Shown here: one piece after another, positions 1-9,640 of the stretch
How positions within the stretch are numbered: position 1 is the stretch's first letter
Layout of the letters: each line of letters opens with the position of its first letter
DNA from: Chitinimonas viridis
Lineage (GTDB): Bacteria; Pseudomonadota; Gammaproteobacteria; Burkholderiales; Chitinimonadaceae
Assembly (NCBI RefSeq): GCF_030409555.1
Contig: NZ_JAUFPU010000004.1
Location: 62,001-126,000, forward strand
DNA: 64,000 nucleotides
Direction: 5' to 3'
The notes under the pieces: model-generated
What the model was told of the DNA's origin: nothing
Databases searched by the model: none
The model's input: only the letters and a program-made list of their open reading frames with translations
Made by a program: the position numbers and the translations under genes

Positions 1-1821
1 CTGCTGGGCGGTCACCTTGTAATACTTGACGTCGCCACCTGGCAAGCCAGACTCGGCATTGATGGAGAGCAGCTTGCCACGAGTCGGGAACAGGGCGCTG
101 TCGCGGGTATCGCGTGCCCAGCCTGCCGAACCCAGTATCGTGATATTGGTCTCGCCGTACTTGTTGACGAAACGCTTGTACTCTTCCGGGCTGTTCTCGA
201 ACAAGGTCAGCTTGGAGCGTTCTGCCGACAGGCCCAGGTTGACGCCGTCGTACTCACTGACCGGCACGGACCAGCGCAGACCGCCGCCTACGGTGTCGTT
301 GAGGTAGCTGCCCACCGACAGGTTATCTGGCTCATAGCGACGCTTGTACAAGTCAAAACCACGCGATACGCCATCGGGTGTGGCATAGGGGTTGGTGAAT
401 GACACCGCGTAGACCTTGTTGCTGGAACTGGTATTCACTTCCAGCTTCAGGTACTTGCCGCTACCGAAGATATTGGCCTGGGCGATGGAGCCCGACAGCA
501 CCAGACCATCTGATTGCGAATAACCGGCACCCACCTGGATATTACCGGTCTGCTTCTCCGTCACCGTCACATTGACGTCCACCTGGTCGGTACTGTCCGC
601 GACCAGAGGGGTATCCACCGTGACTTCATTGAAGTAACCCAGCAGATCCAGACGCTCCTTCGAGCGCTTGATCTTCCAGCCAGCGTAGGGAGCGGCTTCC
701 AGTTGGCGCATCTCACGGCGTATCACTTCGTCGCGGGTACGGGTGTTGCCGCTGATATTGACGCGGCGCACATAGGTCTTGCGGCCAGGATCAACATAGA
801 AGGTGAACGCCGCTTCGAATTTCTGCTTGTTGACCTCAGGCACCGCATTGACGTTGGCGAAGGCGTAGCCCTCGTCCGCCAAGCGCTCGGAGATGATGGT
901 GGTGGCAGCATTGATCTTGGCGCGGGAGAACACCTCACCAGCCTCGATGCCGATCAACCGGCGCAGCTCAGCCTCGGGCACAATCAGCTCACCGGCGAAC
1001 TTGACGTCGCTGATCTTGAACTGCTCGCCCTCGGTCAGATTGACGGTGAGGAAGATATCCTTCTTGTCGTCGGACAAGGCCACCTGCTGGGAATCGATAT
1101 TGAATTCCAGATAGCCATTATCAAGGTAGTAGGAACGTAGCGCCTCGATATCGGCCTGCAGCTTGGGCTTGGAATACTGGTCGCTCTTGGAGAACCAGCT
1201 GAACCAACCACCCGTATCCAGCTGGAAGTAATCCTTGAGATCACCTTCGCTGAATTTCTGGTTACCCACCAGGTTGATCTGCTTGATGGTGGCAACCAAA
1301 CCCTCGGAGATATCGAAGGAAATCCCCACGCGGTTACGCTCAAGCCGCGTCACCGTGGTCTTGATCTGTACCGAGTACTTGCCACGGCTGTAGTACTGTT
1401 TCTTCAGTTCCTGCTCAGCGGAGCCCAGCAAAGCCTGGTCGAATGTCCGGCTCTCCGCCAGGCCATTGTCGCGCAAGGCCTTGAGCAGTTGATCCGATTC
1501 GAACTCTTTGGCGCCTTCGATCAGGATATTGGCAATGATGGGGCGCTCGTCCACGGCCACCACCAGCACATCCTTGTCGACCTCCAGCCTGACATCGCTG
1601 TAGAAACCAGTGGCGAACAGCGCCTTGACGGCGGCTGCGGCCTTGTCATTGTCTACACGGTCACCCACCTTGACAGGCAGGTAGTTGAATACTGTGCCAG
1701 CTTCCGTGCGCTGGATGCCCTCTACACGGATTTCCTTGATGACAAAAGGCTCGAAAGCCTGAGCGGGTACAGATAGGCCGAATACGGCGAGTAGAGCGAG
1801 CGAGATCGAGGTCGGTTTCAT
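1..1821 (-). CDS. bamA: BamA outer-membrane assembly factor (3' end outside window)
   Basis: Core subunit of the Bam complex, which folds beta-barrel proteins into the outer membrane. Reading leftwards from the ATG at 1821, 607 codons stay open to the window edge, so the C-terminal part of the barrel is missing. A signal peptide of about 22 residues ends in VPAQA. Five POTRA repeats follow (an example is the start FVIKEIRVEGIQRTEAG), and then the beginning of the barrel (GNIQIGAGYSQSDG). Full-length family members are about 760-800 residues. The gene lies 54 bp behind rseP, the usual order in betaproteobacteria. No good Shine-Dalgarno sequence is visible, which suggests coupling to rseP translation. 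Confidence 0.95.
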   Translation of the reverse strand, partial: MKPTSISLALLAVFGLSVPAQAFEPFVIKEIRVEGIQRTEAGTVFNYLPVKVGDRVDNDKAAAAVKALFATGFYSDVRLEVDKDVLVVAVDERPIIANILIEGAKEFESDQLLKALRDNGLAESRTFDQALLGSAEQELKKQYYSRGKYSVQIKTTVTRLERNRVGISFDISEGLVATIKQINLVGNQKFSEGDLKDYFQLDTGGWFSWFSKSDQYSKPKLQADIEALRSYYLDNGYLEFNIDSQQVALSDDKKDIFLTVNLTEGEQFKISDVKFAGELIVPEAELRRLIGIEAGEVFSRAKINAATTIISERLADEGYAFANVNAVPEVNKQKFEAAFTFYVDPGRKTYVRRVNISGNTRTRDEVIRREMRQLEAAPYAGWKIKRSKERLDLLGYFNEVTVDTPLVADSTDQVDVNVTVTEKQTGNIQVGAGYSQSDGLVLSGSIAQANIFGSGKYLKLEVNTSSSNKVYAVSFTNPYATPDGVSRGFDLYKRRYEPDNLSVGSYLNDTVGGGLRWSVPVSEYDGVNLGLSAERSKLTLFENSPEEYKRFVNKYGETNITILGSAGWARDTRDSALFPTRGKLLSINAESGLPGGDVKYYKVTAQQ

Positions 1822-1875
1822 AAACGAATCCGGCGGCGCAAGCGTGACACCGTCGATGGGATGGAGTTTGGGTGG

Positions 1876-3219
1876 CTAGCCACCCACCAGGCGCGTAATG
1901 TCATTGAACAGGGCAACGACCATCAACGCGGCGAGAAGTCCGACGCCCACGCGTTGACCAAGTTCCATCACGCGTTCCGACACGGGTCGGCCCCGCAAAA
2001 GTTCGGCGGAATAATACATCAAATGCCCGCCATCCAGCACCGGCACGGGCAGCAGGTTAAGCACCCCCAGGCTGATGCTGATCAGGCAGAGAAATTCCAG
2101 GTAGGCACGCAGGCCTATCTTGGCACTTTGGCCGGCATAATCGGCTATCGCCACCGGGCCGGACAATTGCTTGACTGATACATTGCCCTGCAACATGCGC
2201 CACATCATGCGCAAAGACAAGGCCGAAGTCGCCCAGGTCTGCTTCAGGGCCCGGCCGGCAGCCTCCACAGGGCCATATCGTTTCTGCTGCTGCAGACTCT
2301 GCAGCGCAGCGATATCCATCCCCACTCCAGCGCCGATACGCCCTATGGTGCGGCCATTTTCCACGATGGCCTGGGGGGTCACTAGCAATTGCCTGACTTG
2401 CCCGCCACGCAACACCTCCAGACGTGTAGGCAGGCCAGCCCTGGCCTGTATGGCAGCGACAAATGCACCAGGGCCGGCAATAGGCTTGCCTTCAACCTGC
2501 AGCAATTGATCGTCGCCCTGCAATCCGGCCAATGCAGCGGCACTACCCGCCCGCACCTCGCCCACCCGCAGCACACCCAGCAACATGCCGATATGCTGGG
2601 TCAAACGGCCGTCGACCGCTTCATTGCCAAGGCGCGAAAGATCCAGCACCAAGGTCTGCCGCTCGCCCCGGCGGTCAACCTCCAGCGCAACCTGTGCCCT
2701 GGCTGCAGCCCGGTCTATCAAGGCAAGCTGCACTTCGGCCCAACTACCCAGCTGTTCGCCGTCAATAACCTGTATCGTGTCGCCAGCCTGCAAACCTGCG
2801 GTGGCCGCCACACTGCCGGGCACAACCGTACCCAGCCGGGGCAGCGTGATATCCACCCCGGTCATGAAAATGCCCCAATAGACCAGGATGGCAAGCAGGA
2901 AATTGGCCAATGGCCCTGCCACCACGATGGCCATACGACGCAAAGGTGTTTGCTGGTTGAAGGCGCGATGCAACTCGTGGTCAGCTACCGGGGCTTCACG
3001 CTCATCCAGCATCTTGACGTAGCCACCCAGAGGTATGGCCGCCAATTGCCATTGGGTCTCTCCACGCTGCCAGGTCAGCAGGGGCTTGCCAAAGCCTATG
3101 GAGAAGGTCAGGACCTTGACGCCACAACGCTTGGCCACCCAATAGTGGCCATACTCATGGATGGAAACCAGCACCCCGATGGCGAGGGCGAAGGCAGCAA
3201 GGGTGATCAACAGCGACAT
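1876..3219 (-). CDS. rseP: RseP site-2 intramembrane zinc protease
   Basis: Inner-membrane metalloprotease that cleaves anti-sigma factors (RseA in sigma-E signalling) and remnant signal peptides. The 447-residue product has the zinc motif HEYGH at residues 21-25 in the first membrane segment. Two PDZ domains fill the central periplasmic region, and the C-terminal membrane part carries the third zinc ligand in VPVLDGGHL. Length matches the family. It lies between ispC and bamA, the conserved order linking isoprenoid synthesis and envelope quality control. The stop codon falls inside a 16-bp perfect palindrome at 1870-1885. Confidence 0.96.
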   Translation of the reverse strand: MSLLITLAAFALAIGVLVSIHEYGHYWVAKRCGVKVLTFSIGFGKPLLTWQRGETQWQLAAIPLGGYVKMLDEREAPVADHELHRAFNQQTPLRRMAIVVAGPLANFLLAILVYWGIFMTGVDITLPRLGTVVPGSVAATAGLQAGDTIQVIDGEQLGSWAEVQLALIDRAAARAQVALEVDRRGERQTLVLDLSRLGNEAVDGRLTQHIGMLLGVLRVGEVRAGSAAALAGLQGDDQLLQVEGKPIAGPGAFVAAIQARAGLPTRLEVLRGGQVRQLLVTPQAIVENGRTIGRIGAGVGMDIAALQSLQQQKRYGPVEAAGRALKQTWATSALSLRMMWRMLQGNVSVKQLSGPVAIADYAGQSAKIGLRAYLEFLCLISISLGVLNLLPVPVLDGGHLMYYSAELLRGRPVSERVMELGQRVGVGLLAALMVVALFNDITRLVGG

Positions 3220-3297
3220 GGGGCAGACTTCTTCAACGTAGGCAGGGCAACGGCATGGAAGCCAAGATGGTAGCGCAAGGCATGGGCCAGGGGCAGA

Positions 3298-4485
3298 TTA
3301 ACTGCGCCGGGATATCCACGCATCGGCAACACCGCGCGCCGCAGCATCTGCAGCAATCAGGCCATCCAGCGTATTGGCGTCAAAATCCGGGCTTACCTGC
3401 TGCATGACCTGCTCATTCAGGCGAGCAATATCGGCAAAACCCAGCGTACCCGCCAGGAAAGCCGCCACCGCAACCTCATTGGCCGCATTCAGCACAGCCG
3501 GTGCCGCGCCCGCCATACGCAACGCCTCGAACGCCAGCGCCAGGCATGGAAACCGGGCCGTATCCGGCTGCTCAAAATCCAGCCTGGCAATCTGGAACAA
3601 ATCCAGCGCCGCCACGCCCGCATCGATACGCTCCGGCCAGGCAAGGCCATAGGCGATGGGCGTACGCATATCGGGATTGCCCAATTGCGCCAGCACCGAT
3701 CCATCGACGTACTCAACCATGGAATGGATGACGCTCTGTGGATGCACCACGACCGAGATACGCTCAGGCGGCAGGTTGAACAACCAGCGCGCCTCGATGA
3801 CTTCCAGCCCTTTATTCATCAAGCTGGCCGAGTCTACCGATATCTTGCGGCCCATGCTCCAGTTGGGATGCTTGACTGCCTGCTCCGGCGTCACGACAGC
3901 TAACTGCTCGGTACTGAAGTGCCGGAACGGGCCACCGGATGCCGTCAACAGTATGCGCCTGACGCCCTGCCCTGCCTGATCGGAAAAAGGCTGCGGCAGG
4001 CACTGGTAGATAGCGTTGTGCTCACTGTCTATGGGTAACAGCGTGGCACCGCCCTCCCGTGCCGCATCCATGAACAGGCGCCCGGCCATGACCAGGGTTT
4101 CCTTGTTGGCCAGCAGCACACGCTTGCCCTGGCGTGCCGCTGCCAGGGTCGGGCGCATGCCCGCAGCACCAACGATGGCCGCCATCACCGCATCGACCTC
4201 AGGCAAGGTGGCAATGTGTTCCAGCGCCTCCATGCCCGCCATGACCTCGATATCGCTCAAGCCGGCAGCCACCAGCTTGGTACGCAGCTCGGCCACTCTG
4301 TCAACCGTCGCCAGCACGGCATAGCGCGGCTTGTGCAACAGGCATTGCTCAACCAGCTTGTCGACCTGGCCGTTGCCGCTCAAGGCCACGACACGGTACT
4401 TATCGGGGTGGCGGGCAATCACATCCAGCGTATTGACGCCAATGCTGCCGGTAGAACCCAGAACGGTAATGGAACATTTTGGCAT
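3298..4485 (-). CDS. ispC: 1-deoxy-D-xylulose 5-phosphate reductoisomerase
   Basis: Second enzyme of the MEP isoprenoid pathway; it converts DXP to 2-C-methylerythritol 4-phosphate using NADPH and a divalent metal. The N-terminal nucleotide fold shows VLGSTGSIG. The catalytic part has [19 protein letters not shown] and the [12 protein letters not shown] stretch typical of the family. I chose the ATG at 4485 ([10 protein letters not shown]) because homologues begin that way; it leaves 5 bp after cdsA. An in-frame ATG at 4503 would overlap the cdsA end by 13 bp and add six residues. Neither start has a convincing ribosome binding site. Also known as dxr. Confidence 0.95.
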   Translation of the reverse strand: MPKCSITVLGSTGSIGVNTLDVIARHPDKYRVVALSGNGQVDKLVEQCLLHKPRYAVLATVDRVAELRTKLVAAGLSDIEVMAGMEALEHIATLPEVDAVMAAIVGAAGMRPTLAAARQGKRVLLANKETLVMAGRLFMDAAREGGATLLPIDSEHNAIYQCLPQPFSDQAGQGVRRILLTASGGPFRHFSTEQLAVVTPEQAVKHPNWSMGRKISVDSASLMNKGLEVIEARWLFNLPPERISVVVHPQSVIHSMVEYVDGSVLAQLGNPDMRTPIAYGLAWPERIDAGVAALDLFQIARLDFEQPDTARFPCLALAFEALRMAGAAPAVLNAANEVAVAAFLAGTLGFADIARLNEQVMQQVSPDFDANTLDGLIAADAAARGVADAWISRRS

Positions 4486-4490
4486 GATGC

Positions 4491-5309
4491 TCAAGCCATC
4501 CATAAGGCGTAGCCAAACAACAGGGCACTGGCTACCGGAATCAATGCCAGCAGGCTATCTATGCGATCCAGCACACCGCCATGGCCGGGCAGCAGATTGC
4601 TGCTGTCCTTGAAGCCCACCTGGCGCTTGAGCAGGGACTCAAACAGGTCGCCCACCACGCTTACTGCGGTCAAGGCCCATACCAGAGGCAGCAAGGCCGT
4701 GAGGGGTATCTTGGCAAACAGTGGCGCACCCGCAAAATGCAAAGCCAGCGCATAGAGCGTAACGCCTACCAGGGCACCATACACCCCTTCCCAGCTCTTG
4801 CCGGGACTGATGCTGGGCGCCAGCTTGCGCTTGCCGAAAGCGCGGCCAGAAAAATAGGCGGCCACATCAGCCACCCAGGCTATGGCCAACAGGAACAATA
4901 AAGCCCAGGCGCCATCCTGCATCTCACGGAAACGGGTCACGCCTACCAGCGAAGCCAGCAGCAATAGCCAGCCTATCAGTGCGGACAACCATTTGCGCCT
5001 GAGCGTCCACTTATGGCGCAACCACATCGGCACCACCAGCAACCAGAACACCAGGGCCAGCACATCAACGATGGGCGCCCAAACACGAGCCAGCGGCAAA
5101 TACAGCCAGGCTGCGCCCAGGCCCACAAAGCCCAGGATAAAGCAGACCATCTCGTCGCGCCGATAGCTGGCGAAGCGTGACCATTCCCAGGCCCCCAAGG
5201 ACAGCGCAAACAGGGCAAACAGCCCCCACCCCCAGGCCGGCGCAAAGAACAGGCAACCCAGCACCAGCGGCAATAGGGCCAGCGCGGTCAGGATACGGGT
5301 CTTCAGCAT
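4491..5309 (-). CDS. cdsA: CDP-diacylglycerol synthase (phosphatidate cytidylyltransferase)
   Basis: Integral membrane enzyme that makes CDP-diacylglycerol from phosphatidate and CTP, the branch point of phospholipid synthesis. The 272-residue product is almost wholly hydrophobic, with about eight membrane segments. Near the C terminus it carries the family signature, visible as [11 protein letters not shown] followed by [13 protein letters not shown]. Its start overlaps the uppS end by 7 bp, which indicates coupled translation in the uppS-cdsA-ispC-rseP run. Confidence 0.95.
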   Translation of the reverse strand: MLKTRILTALALLPLVLGCLFFAPAWGWGLFALFALSLGAWEWSRFASYRRDEMVCFILGFVGLGAAWLYLPLARVWAPIVDVLALVFWLLVVPMWLRHKWTLRRKWLSALIGWLLLLASLVGVTRFREMQDGAWALLFLLAIAWVADVAAYFSGRAFGKRKLAPSISPGKSWEGVYGALVGVTLYALALHFAGAPLFAKIPLTALLPLVWALTAVSVVGDLFESLLKRQVGFKDSSNLLPGHGGVLDRIDSLLALIPVASALLFGYALWMA

Positions 5310-6064
5310 GCCGAGCCCTTCAGTTGCTCGCTGGTACGGCCAAAGCGCCGCTCACGATTACGGTAGGATGAAATGGCAGATTCGAGCGCCGCCCGGTCAA
5401 AATCCGGCCAGTAAGCGTCGGTGAAATACAGTTCGGTATAGGCCAGTTGCCAGAGCAGGAAATTCGATACCCGCGCCTCCCCACCCGTGCGAATGAAGAG
5501 ATCGGGCTCGGGTGCATAGGCCATGGCCAGGAAAGGCGCGAGATCCGCCTCGTCCAACTCGCCGCCAGCCAGTTCGGGCCGCGCCTTCAGCATGGCCTGG
5601 GTGGCCTGCAAGATGTCCCACCGACCGCCATAGTCGGCCGCAATGGTCAGCGTCAGGCCGGTGTTGGTGGCGGTGCGTGCTTCTGCCGCCTCGATGGAGC
5701 GGACAATCTCGGCAGAAAAGCGATCACGCCGCCCTATCAACTTGAGCCGTATGCCGTTCTTGTCCAGCTTGGCGACCTCGCGCTCCAACGCCGCCAGGAA
5801 CAAGCCCATCAGGAACGACACCTCCTCGACCGGACGGCGCCAGTTCTCGCTGGAAAAAGCAAACAGGGTGAGATATCCCACCCCCAGCTCGGAGCAGGCC
5901 TTGACCGCCTCGCGCACGGTCTCGACACCCTGCTTGTGCCCTGCCACCCGTGGCAGGAAACGCTGCTTGGCCCAGCGGCCATTGCCATCCATGATGATGG
6001 CAACGTGGCTGGGCACGGCAGCAACAGCAGGTACTTCGCGGGTAGAGCTTTGAAAGAGCTTCAC
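5303..6064 (-). CDS. uppS: Undecaprenyl diphosphate synthase (cis-prenyltransferase)
   Basis: Makes the C55 lipid carrier used for peptidoglycan, O-antigen and other envelope polymers by adding isopentenyl units to farnesyl diphosphate. The catalytic motif MDGNGRWA is at residues 25-32, with the essential aspartate at 26. Further family motifs are visible, including [12 protein letters not shown], and near the C terminus [18 protein letters not shown]. Length (253 residues) is standard. It begins 4 bp after frr and overlaps cdsA by 7 bp. Also called ispU. Confidence 0.96.
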   Translation of the reverse strand: MKLFQSSTREVPAVAAVPSHVAIIMDGNGRWAKQRFLPRVAGHKQGVETVREAVKACSELGVGYLTLFAFSSENWRRPVEEVSFLMGLFLAALEREVAKLDKNGIRLKLIGRRDRFSAEIVRSIEAAEARTATNTGLTLTIAADYGGRWDILQATQAMLKARPELAGGELDEADLAPFLAMAYAPEPDLFIRTGGEARVSNFLLWQLAYTELYFTDAYWPDFDRAALESAISSYRNRERRFGRTSEQLKGSAC

Positions 6065-6068
6065 GACC

Positions 6069-6626
6069 TTATACCGTCAGCAGCTCTTTTTCCTTGTCGG
6101 CGAGCTGCTTGTCGATATCGGCGATGTATTTGTCAGTCAGCTTCTGCACATCGTCGGTACCACGTCGCTCGTCATCTTCCGAAATCAGCTTGTCCTTGAC
6201 GGCCTTCTTCAGCTGCTCGTTGGCGTCGCGCCGCAGGTTACGCACAGCCACCCTGCTGTCCTCTGCCTCACCGCGCACGACCTTGATCAGATCACGCCGG
6301 CGCTCTTCAGTCAGCGCAGGCATCGGCACACGTACCACGTCACCCATGGAGGCCGGGTTCAAACCCAGGTCAGAGTCACGGATCGCCTTCTCAATGGCGG
6401 CCGCCATCTTTTTTTCAAATGGCGACACCGACAAGGTACGGGCATCCATCAGGCCTACACTGGCCACCTGGTTGATGGGGGTGGGGTTGCCGTAGTAGTC
6501 CACGGTGATATGGTCCAGCAGGCCAGCGTGGGCCCGACCAGTACGCACCTTGGCCAGATTGTTCTTCAGATTTTCCACCGACTTCTGCATCTTGGCTTCG
6601 GTGTTCTTTTTCACGTCGGCGATCAT
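6069..6626 (-). CDS. frr: Ribosome recycling factor
   Basis: Works with EF-G to split post-termination ribosomes. The 185-residue product starts [17 protein letters not shown], the conserved N terminus, and keeps the family stretch [14 protein letters not shown] chose the ATG at 6626 because it is preceded by AGGAG about 8 bases away. Upstream in-frame starts would add a non-conserved extension. The gene lies 241 bp after pyrH; that spacer holds a 10-bp hairpin. Confidence 0.96.
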   Translation of the reverse strand: MIADVKKNTEAKMQKSVENLKNNLAKVRTGRAHAGLLDHITVDYYGNPTPINQVASVGLMDARTLSVSPFEKKMAAAIEKAIRDSDLGLNPASMGDVVRVPMPALTEERRRDLIKVVRGEAEDSRVAVRNLRRDANEQLKKAVKDKLISEDDERRGTDDVQKLTDKYIADIDKQLADKEKELLTV

Positions 6627-6805
6627 GTTTCTCGCTCCTGTGTTGCTTAGGTTGTCTTGGATAAAAAGCGCCGGTCGTATGACCCGCGCAGGGATTCTTT
6701 GCCACAAGGTCAGCCACGGTACCGCGACAAATGCGATGTCCGTATGCCAAGGTGCGGAGGTGGGGAAATACGGAGCAATCAGGGACGGGCCCAATTGTCA
6801 CCTCC

Positions 6806-6828
6806 GGCAGAACCCGACGGGTCCTGCC
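6806..6828 (-). other. Hairpin in pyrH-frr spacer
   Basis: Arms 6806-6815 and 6819-6828 with a 3-base loop. On the minus strand (the transcribed sense) all ten pairs form, one as G-U. No T run follows, so it is not an ordinary intrinsic terminator. It could be an mRNA processing or stabilising structure between pyrH and frr. I see nothing else in the 241-bp spacer apart from the frr ribosome binding site. Confidence 0.5.
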
Positions 6829-6867
6829 TGGCGCGACGGGTGGCATGCCTATCAGTGCGGCAGCAGA

Positions 6868-7587
6868 TCAGCAGTGTACCAGCGTACCCTCGTCTTCTCC
6901 CAGCACCACGCGCTTGAGCGCACCGGCCTTGAAGATGCTGAATACGCGGATATTCATGTTCTGGTCACGACACAGCGCCAGCGCCGTCGCATCCATCACC
7001 TTGAGGTTCTTGCTGATGGCCTCGTCAAAAGTCAGGGCCGAGTAACGCACCGCATCCGGATTTTTCTTCGGATCATCGGTATAAACACCATCAACCTTGG
7101 TGGCCTTGAGCACGATATCGGCATTCATTTCCATGCCACGCAGGGCCGCGGCCGTATCAGTGGTAAAGAAGGGGTTGCCGGTGCCCGCGCCAAAAATCAC
7201 CACCTTGCCTTCCTCCAGATACTGAATGGCCTTGGGGCGTATATAGGGCTCAGCCACCTGCTGTATGGTCAGCGCCGATTGCACACGGCTGACCAGACCC
7301 TGCTGGCGCATGGCATCCTGCAGTGCCATGGCATTCATCACCGTGGCCAACATGCCCATATAGTCGGCCGTTGCGCGATCCATGCCGGCGGCAGCTGGCG
7401 CCACGCCACGGAAGATATTGCCGCCGCCTATCACCACGGCTACCTGTATGCCCAGCTCAGCCACTTCCTTGATCTCGGCAACAATGCGCTCGACGGTAAT
7501 CCGGTTGATCCCATAACTGTCCTCGCCCATCAGCGCTTCACCCGAGAGTTTGAGGAGGATGCGTTTATAGATGGGGGACTGGCTCAT
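6868..7587 (-). CDS. pyrH: UMP kinase
   Basis: Phosphorylates UMP to UDP in pyrimidine nucleotide synthesis; bacterial PyrH belongs to the amino-acid kinase fold. The 239-residue product begins [19 protein letters not shown] and has the nucleotide-binding stretch [11 protein letters not shown]. The C-terminal region includes the conserved [15 protein letters not shown]. The start at 7587 is preceded by AAAGGTGAG at good spacing. It lies between tsf and frr as in most proteobacteria, behind a terminator-like hairpin that may reduce read-through from tsf. Confidence 0.96.
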   Translation of the reverse strand: MSQSPIYKRILLKLSGEALMGEDSYGINRITVERIVAEIKEVAELGIQVAVVIGGGNIFRGVAPAAAGMDRATADYMGMLATVMNAMALQDAMRQQGLVSRVQSALTIQQVAEPYIRPKAIQYLEEGKVVIFGAGTGNPFFTTDTAAALRGMEMNADIVLKATKVDGVYTDDPKKNPDAVRYSALTFDEAISKNLKVMDATALALCRDQNMNIRVFSIFKAGALKRVVLGEDEGTLVHC

Positions 7588-7670
7588 GGGCTCACCTTTT
7601 ATGATGTGGAGAAATCGCTTCTTTGTAGCAGCCGCACGGCAAAAAGTTCGCACAATGCGTACGCTACTTG

Positions 7671-7706
7671 CAAAACAACCGCCCGGGTCACCCCGGACGG
7701 TTGTCT
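7671..7706 (-). terminator. Terminator after tsf
   Basis: Arms 7677-7689 and 7694-7706 pair with one mismatch. On the minus strand the stem ends in GGTTGT and runs into TTTTGC, a weak U tract. It lies 17 bp after the tsf stop and upstream of pyrH, so it probably sets the ratio of tsf to pyrH transcripts. Confidence 0.7.
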
Positions 7707-7723
7707 GATACTACGGGTACAGC

Positions 7724-8596
7724 TTAAACCTTGGCGGCAGCGGCAACTTCGGCAGCGAAGTCGACAACCTTCTTCTCAATGCCTTCACCCACAACATACA
7801 TGGTGAACGCGGTCACGCTGGCATTGTTGGCCTTCAGCAGTTGCTCGACCGACAGCTTGTCGTCCTTGACGAAGGGCTGGCTCAGCAGAGTGACATCCTT
7901 CAGGAACTTCTGCACGGTGCCTTCGGCGATCTTTTCCAGCATGGCTTCCGGCTTGCCGGCTTCCTTGGCGCGCTCGATGGCAACGCGACGCTCGGTAGCG
8001 ATCAGCTCGGCATCAACGCCCGAGGCATCCAGCGACTTCGGCTTGCAAGCAGCGATATGCATGGCAATGTCCTTGCCCAGCACGGCGTCGCCACCGGTCA
8101 TATCGACCACAACACCGATCTTGGAGCCGTGCAGATAAGTAGCCAGCTGACCCTGGGTCTCAAAACGCACGAAGCGGCGAACGTTGATGTTCTCACCCAG
8201 CTTGGCGATGATGGCCTTGCGCAGCTCTTCCACGGTCTCGCCCGAAGCGGTCTTGACCGCACCCAGGGCTTCCACGTCGGCAGGGTTGCCCGCAACGATG
8301 GCTTCTGCAGCTGCCTGAGCGAATGCCAGGAAACCCGCATCCTTGCCAACGAAGTCGGTTTCACAGTTCACTTCGGCCAGGGCGCCGATATTGCCCTGCA
8401 CGAAAGCAGCCACGGTGCCTTCAGCAGCGGTACGACCAGCAACCTTGGAAGCCTTGTTGCCGCTCTTGATGCGCAGCGCTTCTTCAGCTGCCTTCAGGTC
8501 GCCATCAGCTTCAACCAGTGCCTTCTTGCAATCCATCATGCCCAGGCCGGTCATTTCGCGCAGCTCGGCAACCATCTTTGCGGTGATTTCCGCCAT
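7724..8596 (-). CDS. tsf: Elongation factor Ts
   Basis: Guanine nucleotide exchange factor for EF-Tu. The 290-residue product opens with [19 protein letters not shown] and continues with the TDFVGKD motif (around residue 80) that contacts EF-Tu. Length is standard. The start at 8596 has AAGGAG about 8 bases upstream. It is co-directional with rpsB, separated by 91 bp that contain a strong hairpin terminator. Confidence 0.97.
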   Translation of the reverse strand: MAEITAKMVAELREMTGLGMMDCKKALVEADGDLKAAEEALRIKSGNKASKVAGRTAAEGTVAAFVQGNIGALAEVNCETDFVGKDAGFLAFAQAAAEAIVAGNPADVEALGAVKTASGETVEELRKAIIAKLGENINVRRFVRFETQGQLATYLHGSKIGVVVDMTGGDAVLGKDIAMHIAACKPKSLDASGVDAELIATERRVAIERAKEAGKPEAMLEKIAEGTVQKFLKDVTLLSQPFVKDDKLSVEQLLKANNASVTAFTMYVVGEGIEKKVVDFAAEVAAAAKV

Positions 8597-8638
8597 GTTG
8601 GTACTCCTTGATCGTTCGATATTCGGTATTGATTTAAC

Positions 8639-8664
8639 AAAAAGGGGCTTGTATGCCCCTTTTT
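8639..8664 (-). terminator. Symmetric terminator/attenuator between rpsB and tsf
   Basis: Perfect stem of ten pairs, AAAAAGGGGC (8639-8648) with GCCCCTTTTT (8655-8664) and a 6-base loop. It has T runs in both directions, so it can act on either strand. Its place after the rpsB stop matches the partial terminator known between rpsB and tsf in enterobacteria. Confidence 0.85.
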
Positions 8665-8687
8665 GCTGACTTCATGTGACAGAGCGA

Positions 8688-9410
8688 TTAAGCAGCTTGT
8701 GCTTCGCTACCGGCGGCAATGATTTCCTGAATGGCCAGGGCACGGCCTTCGAGGATGGCATCAGCCACGCCACGGGCATACAAACGAATCGCACGGGCGG
8801 AGTCATCGTTACCCGGGATCACGTAATCAATGCCTTCAGGCGAGTTGTTGGTATCGACCACGCCGATGACGGGGATGCCCAGCTTCTGGGCTTCCACGAT
8901 GGCGCCCTTCTGGTAGCCAACGTCGATCACAAAGATGGCATCTGGCAGACCGTTCATGTCCTTGATACCACCCAGCGAGGTTTCCAGCTTCTCGACTTCG
9001 CGCTGCAGCATCAGCTGCTCTTTCTTGGAGTAACCGTTGTTGGCATCAGCCAGGGTCACTTGCAGCTCGTTCAGGCGCTTGATGGATTGCTTGACCGTCT
9101 TGTAGTTGGTCAGCATACCGCCCAGCCAGCGGTGATCAACGAACGGGGTACCAGCACGCAGGGCTTCTTCGCGAACGATCTCGCGAGCCTGACGCTTGGT
9201 ACCGACGAACATGATCGAACCCTTGTTGGCGGTGAGGCGACGCACGTAGGCCAGTGCGTTTTCGAACATCGGCAACGTCTTTTCGAGGTTGACGATATGA
9301 ATCTTGTTGCGGTGACCGAAGATGAACGGAGCCATCTTGGGGTTCCAGTAACGGGTCTGGTGGCCGAAGTGAACACCGGCTTCCAGCATTTCGCGCATGC
9401 TGACGGACAT
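8688..9410 (-). CDS. rpsB: 30S ribosomal protein S2
   Basis: Small-subunit ribosomal protein. The 240-residue product starts [20 protein letters not shown], the conserved N terminus, and has the family stretches [17 protein letters not shown] and [20 protein letters not shown]. The start at 9410 is preceded by GGAG about 8 bases away. An in-frame ATG 18 bp upstream is less likely. It is first in the block and sits behind a good promoter and a leader of about 115 bases. Confidence 0.97.
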   Translation of the reverse strand: MSVSMREMLEAGVHFGHQTRYWNPKMAPFIFGHRNKIHIVNLEKTLPMFENALAYVRRLTANKGSIMFVGTKRQAREIVREEALRAGTPFVDHRWLGGMLTNYKTVKQSIKRLNELQVTLADANNGYSKKEQLMLQREVEKLETSLGGIKDMNGLPDAIFVIDVGYQKGAIVEAQKLGIPVIGVVDTNNSPEGIDYVIPGNDDSARAIRLYARGVADAILEGRALAIQEIIAAGSEAQAA

Positions 9411-9507
9411 AGGGTAACTCCAATGCAAGGGTTATGGACTTACCGCCCGCGACCGACACATCGTCCTGAGACGGATGCACCCTGGCTTGCGCGGACGGGT
9501 AAATTCT

Positions 9508-9525
9508 CTTCCCGGATTTGGGAAG
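9508..9525 (-). promoter_or_regulatory. Hairpin at the start of the rpsB leader
   Basis: CTTCCC (9508-9513) pairs perfectly with GGGAAG (9520-9525) at the predicted 5' end of the rpsB message. In other proteobacteria S2 represses its own operon through leader RNA. The sequence shows a long leader with 5' structure, but a match to known S2-binding motifs cannot be shown by eye. Confidence 0.35.
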
Positions 9526-9531
9526 CCAGCG

Positions 9532-9561
9532 ATTATAGACACAAAACCCTGTTTCCCTCAA
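9532..9561 (-). promoter_or_regulatory. Sigma-70 promoter for rpsB-tsf
   Basis: On the minus strand a -35 TTGAGG (9556-9561) and a perfect -10 TATAAT (9532-9537) are separated by 18 bases. Transcription would start near 9525, giving a leader of about 115 bases before rpsB. This is the best sigma-70-like promoter I can see in the window. Confidence 0.65.
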
Positions 9562-9640
9562 GCCGCACCGGCATTTACTCCCACCAGCCACGCTCCAGAC
9601 ACCTTGAACACCTGCCTGGTTAAATGGCGCTGCACGGCAT

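Noticed and set aside
1870-1885. 16-bp palindrome at the rseP stop considered as a terminator
   Set aside because: It has no loop and no T run, and bamA follows in the same operon.
6505-7806. Open frame of 433 codons antisense to frr, pyrH and the end of tsf
   Set aside because: It covers three certain genes and a terminator; no conserved features.
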